NCBI GenBank assembly: GCA_900753285.1
Contig: CAADYN010000017.1
Location: forward strand, 1-15,619
Origin: Clostridia bacterium
Lineage (GTDB): Bacteria > Bacillota > Clostridia > Oscillospirales > CAG-272
Reading direction: 5' to 3'
Length of the DNA stretch: 15,619 bases
In this document: piece after piece, positions 7,902-14,170 of the stretch
Layout: the number at the start of each line of letters is the position of its first letter
Position numbering within the stretch: position 1 is the first letter of the stretch
Made by a program: the position numbers and the translations under genes
The notes under the pieces: model-generated
What the model was told of the DNA's origin: nothing
What the model saw: the letters and a program-made list of their open reading frames with translations, nothing else
The model's database searches: none

Positions 7902-7949
7902 AGAGTGGGAATACTCTTTAACTAAATAGTGAAGCGAACAATCCCACTC
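7901..7949 (+). repeat. Overlapping, mutually exclusive inverted repeats after the transaldolase gene
   Basis: Two stems compete for the same bases directly after the stop codon. AAGAGT (7901-7906) can pair with ACTCTT (7913-7918), and GAGTGGGA (7903-7910) can pair with TCCCACTC (7942-7949). Neither is followed by a T run, so this is not a classical terminator. It could protect the mRNA 3' end or be chance; function unknown. Confidence 0.45.
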
Positions 7950-7974
7950 CCCGAGTTTACCCTAATTTAACAGC

Positions 7975-8024
7975 AAAAGCTCCTCTGTTCAAGTGATATG
8001 ATTCACTCAAAGCAGAGGAGTTTT
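7975..8024. terminator. Bidirectional terminator between transaldolase and GH2 beta-mannosidase-like gene
   Basis: CTCCTCTG (7980-7987) pairs with CAGAGGAG (8013-8020), and AGTGA (7992-7996) with TCACT (8003-8007) adds an inner stem. TTTT follows on the right, and AAAA on the left supplies TTTT for the opposite strand. It sits between two convergent genes and probably serves both. Confidence 0.85.
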
Positions 8025-8030
8025 CTCTAT

Positions 8031-10346
8031 TTACAGTCCCAGTTTTTCAAGCAAAGTCTCGTAGTATCCGTAGTCTATGCCGCGGATGTTTTCAAAGTAG
8101 TGGTTGACGCCCTCTTCTCCGTCCTCGTCCTTCCAGCGGATGATGCAGTATCTCTTTTCCTCGCTTGCGGGTATGGAGCAGACGAGCGCGCTTGTGTCGG
8201 ACTTTGCGAACGCTTTTCCGGAAGTGACAATTTCTCCGCAGTCGTTTTCCACAGTGTACGCGAGAGTTTTGTCTTCCCTTGTGTCATTCACGGCGTATAG
8301 GTTAAGTTTACCGTCGCACTGTTCTGTGCACTGTTCATCGAACATCATCTGAACGGGCTTCTGCGACTGCTTTATGTAATAGTACGCGAGCTTTTTGTCC
8401 CCGTAGTAGTCGACAACCGCGTCGGAAATCTGCGGCCATCCGTCAATGAGGTTCCACCAGATTATGCCCGTGCGTCTCCACTTCGTCAGCCTGAATCTCT
8501 CGATGAAGTATTTTTTTGCTTCAGCCTGCGATATCTGGCTTGCGCGTGAGAAATGCTCGAGATCCGACAGAGCAATACTGCCCTCTCCGAACAGGGTCAC
8601 GACTTGATTCCACATCAGTCTTATTCTGTAGTAGAACGGGTCTGACGGGTCGGGAGTCATGCAGGCGGCGTGGCATATCCAGTATCGGTCGTCAAGGCAG
8701 CCCCACAAATGCTCCTTCGGAATGAACTTTTTCAGCGATTCGGGAGAAGGACAGCCGTGATATCCCGTCTCGGAGGCGAAATGGCACACGGTGTTCTTGT
8801 AGTAGTCCCCCTTGAAGTAGTCGCGCGGTCCCCAGAGATGGTCTTCGGACGTAGGCTTGCCGCTCTTGTACGCTTCCTCGTCAATGTACGGAGAGGACGG
8901 CAGGTACGGCGTGAAGGTTGAATGCGCTCTCACCTTTTCCGGCAGAATCTTTCGGGTAAGGATATTTTCGTTCGGGTCGGTTGGGTGGCTGTTCCATGCG
9001 TGAGCGGCGTCGCATTCGTTGTCTCCCGCCCACAGCACTATCGACGGATGATGTCGCAGAGCTTTTATAATAGTCTCCGCTTCCTCTCCTATGGCTTTCG
9101 CGAATTCATCGTCCTGCGGGTACACAGCACACGCCATAGCAAAGTCCTGCCATACCATAATGCCGTTTCTGTCGCAGAAGTCGTAGAATTTCTCGTTCTC
9201 GTATACGTTTCCGCCCCAGCATCTCACGGTGTTGCATCCTATATCGGCGAGCATCGGCAGAATCATGTCAAGCCTTTCCTCATCCCGCGAATGATAAGCG
9301 TCAACGGGAACCCAGTTTGTTCCGAGCGCAAATACAGGCTTGCCGTTTACGATGAACCTGAACTGACCGTTTCCGTCCTTGTCCGTCGTGCTTGTTCTGT
9401 CGAGTATTACAGAGCGCACTCCGGTGTCAAGCTCAAACTTGTGTACAGGCTCTCCCTTATAGCAAAGCTCCGCAGTCACATGGTACAGGTTCGCGTCTCC
9501 GTAGTTTCTCGGGTACCACAGCTTCGGCGAGCGCAGATTAATACCGTAATTTCCTCCCGTATGCCACATCGGGTTCACATCACAGGAGAATTCGCTCTCC
9601 CCGCATTTGCCGCTTATTAGCAGTCTGTAGTCGCGTATGTCGCCGTATTCTATATGACAGTTGTAGTTTATCTTTAAATCGGCATAGTCCGCGCAGGCGT
9701 TCAGCGTCTCGACATACACGTCCTTTATGTAAGCCGTGGGTCGTGATTCCATGTAGATATGTCTCCAGATACCCATGCTCACCGCGCGGCACATTATATC
9801 CCAGCCGTACATATGCGGTGCTTTTCTTACGTAAATTGAGTCGTAGGAGTACCGCATAGCCTGAGTGCTCACGGGAATGTCGCGCTCCCTTGCCTTTATT
9901 ACGGCCGAGGTGAAGCGGACAGATATCTCGTGCTCCCCTGCGGACAGATTTTCAAGCTCAAACTCGTGCGGAATGAGCATATTGTCGCTCTCTCCCACAA
10001 GCTCTCCGTCAATGAAAACCTCGGCAAAGCAGTCCAGTCCTTCGCATACGAGAACAGCGCGGGTGTTTTTCTCCGGCTCGTAGGTGAAGCGGCGCGAATA
10101 CAGTGCGTCCATGTTCTCGCAGTCGTACATTGAGTAAATATTGTCTCCGTAGAATATCTCCCCGCACTCTCCCGCACGCTCAATGTCAAGCTCGAGGTTT
10201 CCCGGAACTTTCGCGGGCAGTATCTTCATGCCTGAGCTTTTTGCGGCGTCAAGCGAGACTATGCTTTTATCAAAGTCCCAATGATATCCGTAAGCTAAAG
10301 TCCAGTCTCCGTCGAGGGTCAGCCGCTTAAAGTGATTCTGTTTCAT
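8031..10346 (-). CDS. GH2 beta-mannosidase-like glycosidase
   Basis: A 771-residue GH2 protein of the beta-mannosidase branch. LDGDWTLAYG and KVPGNLELD (46-54) open the sugar-binding domain, and the branch-typical VRKAPHMYGWDIMCRAVSMGIWRHIYME stretch (173-200) closes it. TIM-barrel motifs are LGTNWVPVDA (341-350), NTVRCWGGNVYE (372-383), VLWAGDNECDA (437-447, acid/base E444) and HFASETGYHG (522-531, nucleophile E526), then IIWWNLIDGWPQISDAVVDYYG. It should remove terminal beta-mannose (or, less likely, glucosamine) from the non-reducing end of beta-manno-oligosaccharides. No signal peptide is seen, so it is likely cytoplasmic. It is slightly shorter than most family members (about 820-850), with a small C-terminal domain. 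The ATG at 10346 lies 6 bases after GGGGAG (minus strand). Substrate specificity is inferred only from family likeness. Confidence 0.88.
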   Translation of the reverse strand: MKQNHFKRLTLDGDWTLAYGYHWDFDKSIVSLDAAKSSGMKILPAKVPGNLELDIERAGECGEIFYGDNIYSMYDCENMDALYSRRFTYEPEKNTRAVLVCEGLDCFAEVFIDGELVGESDNMLIPHEFELENLSAGEHEISVRFTSAVIKARERDIPVSTQAMRYSYDSIYVRKAPHMYGWDIMCRAVSMGIWRHIYMESRPTAYIKDVYVETLNACADYADLKINYNCHIEYGDIRDYRLLISGKCGESEFSCDVNPMWHTGGNYGINLRSPKLWYPRNYGDANLYHVTAELCYKGEPVHKFELDTGVRSVILDRTSTTDKDGNGQFRFIVNGKPVFALGTNWVPVDAYHSRDEERLDMILPMLADIGCNTVRCWGGNVYENEKFYDFCDRNGIMVWQDFAMACAVYPQDDEFAKAIGEEAETIIKALRHHPSIVLWAGDNECDAAHAWNSHPTDPNENILTRKILPEKVRAHSTFTPYLPSSPYIDEEAYKSGKPTSEDHLWGPRDYFKGDYYKNTVCHFASETGYHGCPSPESLKKFIPKEHLWGCLDDRYWICHAACMTPDPSDPFYYRIRLMWNQVVTLFGEGSIALSDLEHFSRASQISQAEAKKYFIERFRLTKWRRTGIIWWNLIDGWPQISDAVVDYYGDKKLAYYYIKQSQKPVQMMFDEQCTEQCDGKLNLYAVNDTREDKTLAYTVENDCGEIVTSGKAFAKSDTSALVCSIPASEEKRYCIIRWKDEDGEEGVNHYFENIRGIDYGYYETLLEKLGL

Positions 10347-10378
10347 ATGTATCTCCCCGTCTAAGAAATTTCAAGCAT

Positions 10379-10407
10379 ATTATAAAGCATACTCACGGAT
10401 ATTTCAA
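10379..10407 (-). promoter_or_regulatory. Sigma-A-type promoter of the GH2 beta-mannosidase-like gene
   Basis: On the minus strand TTGAAA (10402-10407) and TATAAT (10379-10384) are 17 bp apart. It is divergent from the promoter at 10425-10453; the two -35 boxes are separated by only 17 bases, so one regulator bound between them could affect both. Confidence 0.8.
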
Positions 10408-10424
10408 GAGTTTTCACGTTGAAG

Positions 10425-10453
10425 TTGACATCACGCTTTCCTGCGGCTATAAT
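10425..10453 (+). promoter_or_regulatory. Consensus sigma-A-type promoter of the DUF2087-GH31 operon
   Basis: TTGACA (10425-10430) and TATAAT (10448-10453) are perfect, with a 17-bp spacer. The expected leader is about 35 bases and contains AAAGGAG (10477-10483) ahead of the ATG at 10494. Confidence 0.88.
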
Positions 10454-10493
10454 ATAGATGAAAGTTTAATTCACTCAAAGGAGAAAAACAAAA

Positions 10494-10766
10494 ATGGACG
10501 AAAGCCTTAAGAAGAGATTTTTCAAAAACGATATTCTTGTAACCTACCCCAAAAAAGCGGAGGATAAGGCGGCGGTGCTCGACTACATCATGACGTTCAT
10601 CGACCCGAACACTACATATTCCGAGATTAAGCTGAACTTCGTGCTGAAAAAGGTATGCGAGGATTTCCCGCTTATCCGCCGCGAGCTTGTTGACAACGGA
10701 TATCTCATCCGCGACTCACTCGGCAAGGCTTACAACGTAAATCCCGAAAAACTGAACAAGGAATAA
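10494..10766 (+). CDS. DUF2087 domain protein
   Basis: A 90-residue protein made almost only of a DUF2087 domain: RFFKNDILVTYPKK (8-21), a helix AAVLDYIMTFIDPN, TTYSEIKLNFVLKK (40-53) and the most conserved block IRRELVDNGYLIRDSLGKAY (61-80). The molecular role of DUF2087 is not established. The domain is best known as a tail on transcriptional regulators, and the helical, winged-helix-like pattern with basic residues fits nucleic-acid binding, but that is inference. Here it stands alone, without the usual N-terminal HTH. It is the first gene of a unit with GH31; its TAA ends 9 bases before the GH31 ATG. Its place beside a divergent promoter region makes it the only visible candidate regulator of the neighbouring glycosidases. 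Confidence 0.85.
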   Translation: MDESLKKRFFKNDILVTYPKKAEDKAAVLDYIMTFIDPNTTYSEIKLNFVLKKVCEDFPLIRRELVDNGYLIRDSLGKAYNVNPEKLNKE

Positions 10767-10775
10767 AGGTGGAAC

Positions 10776-12488
10776 ATGAAAAGAATACGTCTCGGCGAGC
10801 CTGAAAAAATCGTACCGTCCGCGTTCTGCGACAATTTTAACTACAGCGAAACAAGTATAAGCTATCCCCTCTCACGAATCACGGCAAAGGACACCCCGCG
10901 CGGATTTCTCGTTGAGTTCCCGATAGAGGACGACGCGCACATCTACGGCTTCGGTTTGCAGCTAAAGCAGTTCGACCATCGCGGAAGAAAGCTAAAGCTG
11001 TCCGTGAATGCCGATCCCGTATCAAACAACGGAGACAGCCACGCGCCCGTTCCCTTCTTCGCGACAAACAAGGGCTACGGTATGTATTTCGACACCGCGA
11101 GATATATCGAAGTCTACTGCGGATATACCAAGAAGACTTTAGCACAGGAAAAAGCCGAGGAAAACAGCGACGTCAAGACCTCAACCGACGAGCTTTACGC
11201 CATCCGCGAGCAGAACAGCGCCGTCATGAGCGTACTTATCCCCGCCGCGCACGGTATTGACATTTATATAATGGAAGGCAAAAACATCACCGACGTTGTT
11301 TCGCAGTACAATATGCTCTCCGGCGGCGGATGCGATGTACCGAAGTGGGCGCTCGGCGTGCTGTATCGCTGCTGCGGAAGATACTCACAGGACGAAGTTA
11401 TGGCTATGGCCGATTACTTCAGAAAGAGCGACATTCCGTGCGACATTCTCGGACTTGAGCCGGGCTGGCACACTCACGCTTACTCCTGCTCGTACAAGTG
11501 GAGCGACCGCTTCCCATCCCCGAACGAAATGCTCTCCGAGCTGAACTCGCGCGGATTCCATGTAAACCTCTGGGAGCACGCGTTCTGCCATCCGACTGCC
11601 CCGATTTACGGCGATATGCTCTCACACAGCGGCGACTACATGGTATGGGGCGGAGTTGTTCCCGACTTTGCAGACCCCGAAGCAAGACGCATTTTCGCCG
11701 ACTACCACAGAAAGACGCTCGTTGACGCGGGAGTTGACGGCTTCAAGCTCGACGAATGCGATTCAAGCGACAACACCGGAAGCTGGAGTTTCCCGCTCAC
11801 ATCGACTTTCCCGAGCGGTCTTGACGGGGAGCAGTACCATTCCCTCTTCGGCACGCTCTACTGCAAGACCATTATGGAAGCTCTCGGCGGGAAGAAAACA
11901 CTGTCCGAGGTGAGAAACATAGGCGCACTTGCCGCGGGATATCCGTTCGTGCTGTACAGCGACCTATACGACCACAGGGACTTCATCCGCGGCGTTGCAC
12001 AGTCGTCGTTCTCCGGCATACTCTGGACGCCAGAGGTACGCGACGCCAAGTCAAAGGAAGAGCTTATCCGCCGAATACAAGCCGTGGTTTTCAGCTGCCA
12101 GTGCCTTATCAACGCATGGTACTGCGACAGAGTTCCGTGGGCTGACCTTGACTGCGAGAACGAAGTCAGAGAGCTTTTAAAGCTGCGCGAGAGCCTTGTT
12201 CCGATGCTGAAAGAGGCGTTTGACAAGTACCGCGACACGGGAAAGCCTCCGATACGCGCGCTTGTGATGGATTACTCCGACGACAGCGAGACTTACCGCA
12301 TAGACGACGAGTACATCTTCTGCGATGAGCTTCTCGTTGCTCCGATAGCCGCAGGACATGGAGACGAGCGCGACGTTTACCTCCCGACAAGTGAAAAGTG
12401 GGTTGACTATTTCACGGGAGAAGAAGTCGGCAGCGGTAAAATACACGTCTCAACGGCGGGAATCCCCGTTTACAGAAAAGCGAGATAA
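10776..12488 (+). CDS. GH31 family alpha-glycosidase
   Basis: A 570-residue GH31 protein. The N-terminal beta domain (about 1-185) includes AHIYGFGLQLKQFDHRG and FFATNKGYGMYFDTA, the usual galactose-mutarotase-like part. The barrel starts at VPKWALGVLYR (188-198). The nucleophile is D326 in DGFKLDECDSSD, where the family has KxDxxE/D. By position the acid/base is probably D396 in VLYSDLYDHRDFIRG (usual form WSGD). ILWTPEVRDA and INAWYCDRVPW follow, then a short beta domain with CDELLVAPI and WVDYFTGEE. Action on alpha-glucosides or alpha-xylosides is possible, but the motifs differ from well-studied subgroups, so no specificity is given. The chain stops at AGIPVYRKAR, where relatives usually continue through the rest of the C-terminal beta domains, so it is short for the family. 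There is no signal peptide. The ATG follows AAGGTGG and is coupled to the DUF2087 gene. Confidence 0.87.
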   Translation: MKRIRLGEPEKIVPSAFCDNFNYSETSISYPLSRITAKDTPRGFLVEFPIEDDAHIYGFGLQLKQFDHRGRKLKLSVNADPVSNNGDSHAPVPFFATNKGYGMYFDTARYIEVYCGYTKKTLAQEKAEENSDVKTSTDELYAIREQNSAVMSVLIPAAHGIDIYIMEGKNITDVVSQYNMLSGGGCDVPKWALGVLYRCCGRYSQDEVMAMADYFRKSDIPCDILGLEPGWHTHAYSCSYKWSDRFPSPNEMLSELNSRGFHVNLWEHAFCHPTAPIYGDMLSHSGDYMVWGGVVPDFADPEARRIFADYHRKTLVDAGVDGFKLDECDSSDNTGSWSFPLTSTFPSGLDGEQYHSLFGTLYCKTIMEALGGKKTLSEVRNIGALAAGYPFVLYSDLYDHRDFIRGVAQSSFSGILWTPEVRDAKSKEELIRRIQAVVFSCQCLINAWYCDRVPWADLDCENEVRELLKLRESLVPMLKEAFDKYRDTGKPPIRALVMDYSDDSETYRIDDEYIFCDELLVAPIAAGHGDERDVYLPTSEKWVDYFTGEEVGSGKIHVSTAGIPVYRKAR

Positions 12489-12495
12489 CTACACA

Positions 12496-12507
12496 TGTAA
12501 CTTTACA
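12496..12507. repeat. TGTAA-CT-TTACA palindrome
   Basis: A perfect 5-bp inverted repeat around a 2-bp centre lies just after the GH31 stop and about 56 bp upstream of the alpha-galactosidase -35. It has the size and form of a regulator half-site pair, but it lacks the central CG of CcpA (cre) sites and may be chance. Confidence 0.35.
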
Positions 12508-12519
12508 GCGCAAACAAAA

Positions 12520-12561
12520 AGCTCTCGTGATGTAAAATCGGAAACAAAATTCACGAGAGCT
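12520..12561. repeat. 11-bp inverted repeat upstream of the alpha-galactosidase promoter
   Basis: AGCTCTCGTGA (12520-12530) and TCACGAGAGCT (12551-12561) are perfect inverted repeats with a 20-base loop. On the plus strand no T run follows (CTTGACAAG comes next), so it is a weak terminator candidate for the DUF2087-GH31 unit. AAAAA on the left would give a T run only for the minus strand, where no gene ends. The right arm abuts the -35 box, so it could be an operator. Confidence 0.6.
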
Positions 12562-12562
12562 C

Positions 12563-12591
12563 TTGACAAGTTTGAACAAAAATGTTATCAT
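12563..12591 (+). promoter_or_regulatory. Promoter of the alpha-galactosidase gene
   Basis: TTGACA (12563-12568), a 17-bp spacer and TATCAT (12586-12591) with TGT before it form an extended -10 promoter. The leader is about 40 bases and ends in AAGGAGA ahead of the ATG at 12639. A copy of the upstream repeat arm (TCATGAGAGC, 12588-12597) overlaps the -10 and the likely start of transcription. Confidence 0.78.
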
Positions 12592-12638
12592 GAGAGCGTA
12601 CAAAAACGAAATCTATTTTCATACATAAGGAGAAAATT

Positions 12639-13757
12639 ATGTTATCACAAAGACCGCCTATGGGTTGGAACTCATGGAACACTTTCGGTGGCTCCATCAA
12701 CGAGCAGGTAGTTCGCGACACAGCTGACGCTATCGTAGAAAAGGGTCTGAAGGACGCCGGATACGAATACGTTGTTATCGACGACTGCTGGGCTCTCCGC
12801 AAGAGAAACGCTGAGGGCAGAATGGTCGCTGACCCCGAAAAGTTCCCCTCCGGCATGAAGGCTCTCGCTGAGTACGTTCACTCAAAGGGACTTAAGTTCG
12901 GTATGTACTCCTGCGCCGGAACACGTACATGCGCCGGTTATCCCGGTTCTTTCGACTACGAGTTCATCGACGCGAAGACATTTGCCGAATGGGACGTTGA
13001 CTTCCTCAAGTACGACTTCTGCTACAAACCCGCTCTCTCGAACGGCCCTATCCTCTACAACAGAATGGGTATGGCGCTCAAGGCAAGCGGACGCGAAATC
13101 CTCTTCTCTGCATGCAACTGGGGTTCCGATTCCGTTGAAAAATGGATCCGTTCCACAGGCGCACATATGTACCGCTCCACAGGCGACATCAACGACAGCT
13201 TCCGCAGCTTCAAGGATATCGCTATGAGCCAGGTTGACAAGCTCGCTTACTCCGGCCCCGGCTGCTACAATGACATTGATATGCTCATCTGCGGTATGCA
13301 TGGCAAGGGCAACGTAGCGAACGGCGGCTGCTCCGATGTTGAGTACCGTACACACTTCGCTCTCTGGTGCCTCTTCCAGTCTCCTCTTATGATAGGCGGC
13401 GACCTCTCCAAGATGGACGAGTTCAACATGAACCTTCTCAAGAACAAAGAGCTTATCGCTCTCGACCAGGATGAAGAAGCTCGTCCTCCGATGATGGTTC
13501 GCGGCGGCAACAGACCCGTATTCTTCAAGCACCTCGCAGGCAACGAATACGCTCTCGCATTCTTCAACTTTGACGACAACGATGGTTGGTCCGGCGTAGA
13601 ATTCTATGACCTCGGTCTGACTGTTGCTTCCGGCTACGGCTTCAAGTTCCACGAGATCATCAACGACGAGAACACCGGTCTTGTTACAGAAAACATGGAC
13701 GTTGTTATTCCCGCTCACGACTGCAAGATCTTCCGCGGCACACTCGAGCTCAGATAA
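12639..13757 (+). CDS. Alpha-galactosidase, GH27
   Basis: A 372-residue GH27 enzyme of usual length. PPMGWNSWNTFG (6-17) is the family's opening signature and YVVIDDCW (44-51) follows. The nucleophile is D126 in FLKYDFC, and the acid/base is D183 in YRSTGDIND. YNDIDMLICG, THFALWCLFQSPLMIGGDL and LIALDQDE mark the end of the barrel, and the last 90 or so residues form the small C-terminal beta-sandwich. It removes terminal alpha-1,6-linked galactose, as in melibiose, raffinose-type sugars or galactomannan side chains; some GH27 members act on alpha-N-acetylgalactosamine instead. No signal peptide is present, so it is cytoplasmic. AAGGAGA precedes the ATG. Alanine, valine and arginine codons lean strongly to GCT, GTT/GTA and CGT/CGC, unlike the GCG-rich GH31 gene next to it, which suggests high expression. 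It has its own promoter and terminator. Confidence 0.94.
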   Translation: MLSQRPPMGWNSWNTFGGSINEQVVRDTADAIVEKGLKDAGYEYVVIDDCWALRKRNAEGRMVADPEKFPSGMKALAEYVHSKGLKFGMYSCAGTRTCAGYPGSFDYEFIDAKTFAEWDVDFLKYDFCYKPALSNGPILYNRMGMALKASGREILFSACNWGSDSVEKWIRSTGAHMYRSTGDINDSFRSFKDIAMSQVDKLAYSGPGCYNDIDMLICGMHGKGNVANGGCSDVEYRTHFALWCLFQSPLMIGGDLSKMDEFNMNLLKNKELIALDQDEEARPPMMVRGGNRPVFFKHLAGNEYALAFFNFDDNDGWSGVEFYDLGLTVASGYGFKFHEIINDENTGLVTENMDVVIPAHDCKIFRGTLELR

Positions 13758-13777
13758 CAATAAAGGATTAACAATTC

Positions 13778-13807
13778 AGAGGGGAGCGCGTCTCCCTTCT
13801 TTATTTT
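13778..13807 (+). terminator. Intrinsic terminator of the alpha-galactosidase gene
   Basis: AGAGGGGAG (13778-13786) pairs with CTCCCTTCT (13792-13800) as nine pairs including one G-U, with a 5-base loop, followed by TTATTTT. It starts 20 bases after the stop. Its T-rich tail ends only 6 bases before the ATG of the next gene. Confidence 0.82.
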
Positions 13808-13813
13808 AAAAAT

Positions 13814-14020
13814 ATGTTCAACTACACCGTCCCGAAATGCAAAAAATGCGGCAGGGAGCTGACAAACGACGAAATCGGAATCCATAAGAAGATGATAAAC
13901 CGCGGAGACACCGAATTCTTCTGTCTGACCTGCCTTGCCGAAGAAACCGACAGCACCGAGGAAAGACTTCGCGAAAGGATAGAGCACTTCCGACGCCAAG
14001 GCTGCCTGCTGTTCCAATAA
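13814..14020 (+). CDS. Small Cys4 zinc-ribbon protein
   Basis: A 68-residue protein with CKKC at C9/C12 and CLTC at C37/C40, spaced as in a zinc ribbon or treble-clef knuckle. In between lies ELTNDEIGIHKKMINRG, and a charged helix (STEERLRERIEHFRRQ, 47-62) leads to a GCLLF end. I recall similar unnamed proteins in Clostridia, but no function can be given; nucleic-acid or protein binding is plausible. Coding is supported by the paired cysteines and by the stop lying directly before a terminator. No Shine-Dalgarno sequence precedes the ATG (TATTTTAAAAAT), the upstream gene's terminator ends 6 bases away, no promoter of its own is clear, and no other in-frame ATG, GTG or TTG exists between the upstream stop at 13769 and 13814. 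Expression probably relies on read-through. Confidence 0.72.
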   Translation: MFNYTVPKCKKCGRELTNDEIGIHKKMINRGDTEFFCLTCLAEETDSTEERLRERIEHFRRQGCLLFQ

Positions 14021-14027
14021 AAAAACG

Positions 14028-14060
14028 AGCGTGACTGATGCTACTCAGCCGCGCTTTTTT
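14028..14060. terminator. Intrinsic terminator of the zinc-ribbon gene
   Basis: AGCGTGACTGA (14028-14038) pairs with TCAGCCGCGCT (14045-14055) with one mismatch and one G-U, around a 6-base loop, followed by a run of six T. An A run on the left (14018-14025) would let it work on the minus strand too, although no minus-strand gene ends here. It begins 7 bases after the stop codon. Confidence 0.85.
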
Positions 14061-14061
14061 G

Positions 14062-14090
14062 TTGACAGAGCAATTTCTGTATGTTATACT
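14062..14090 (+). promoter_or_regulatory. Promoter of the lipoprotein gene
   Basis: TTGACA (14062-14067), a 17-bp spacer and TATACT (14085-14090) with TGT before it form a strong extended -10 promoter, directly behind the preceding terminator. The leader is about 73 bases and holds no clear hairpin; AGGAGG at 14159-14164 precedes the ATG. Confidence 0.82.
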
Positions 14091-14170
14091 TGTTTTGATG
14101 ATATTTCGCGCTCGTTTTACGGCAGTTTAGTCAATACACGTTTACCGAAAAACCGTATAGGAGGTACGCT

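Noticed and set aside
8922..9620. 232-residue plus-strand frame inside the GH2 beta-mannosidase-like gene
   Set aside because: It is antisense to the conserved barrel, including both catalytic motifs; its translation resembles no family.
12358..12711. 117-residue plus-strand frame spanning the GH31 end and the alpha-galactosidase promoter
   Set aside because: It overlaps two real genes and the promoter in another frame, and its translation has no recognisable features.
12882..13760. 292-residue open frame on the minus strand opposite the alpha-galactosidase gene
   Set aside because: It is fully antisense to a well-supported GH27 gene, has no ribosome binding site or recognisable domain, and stays open because of the codon bias of the real gene.
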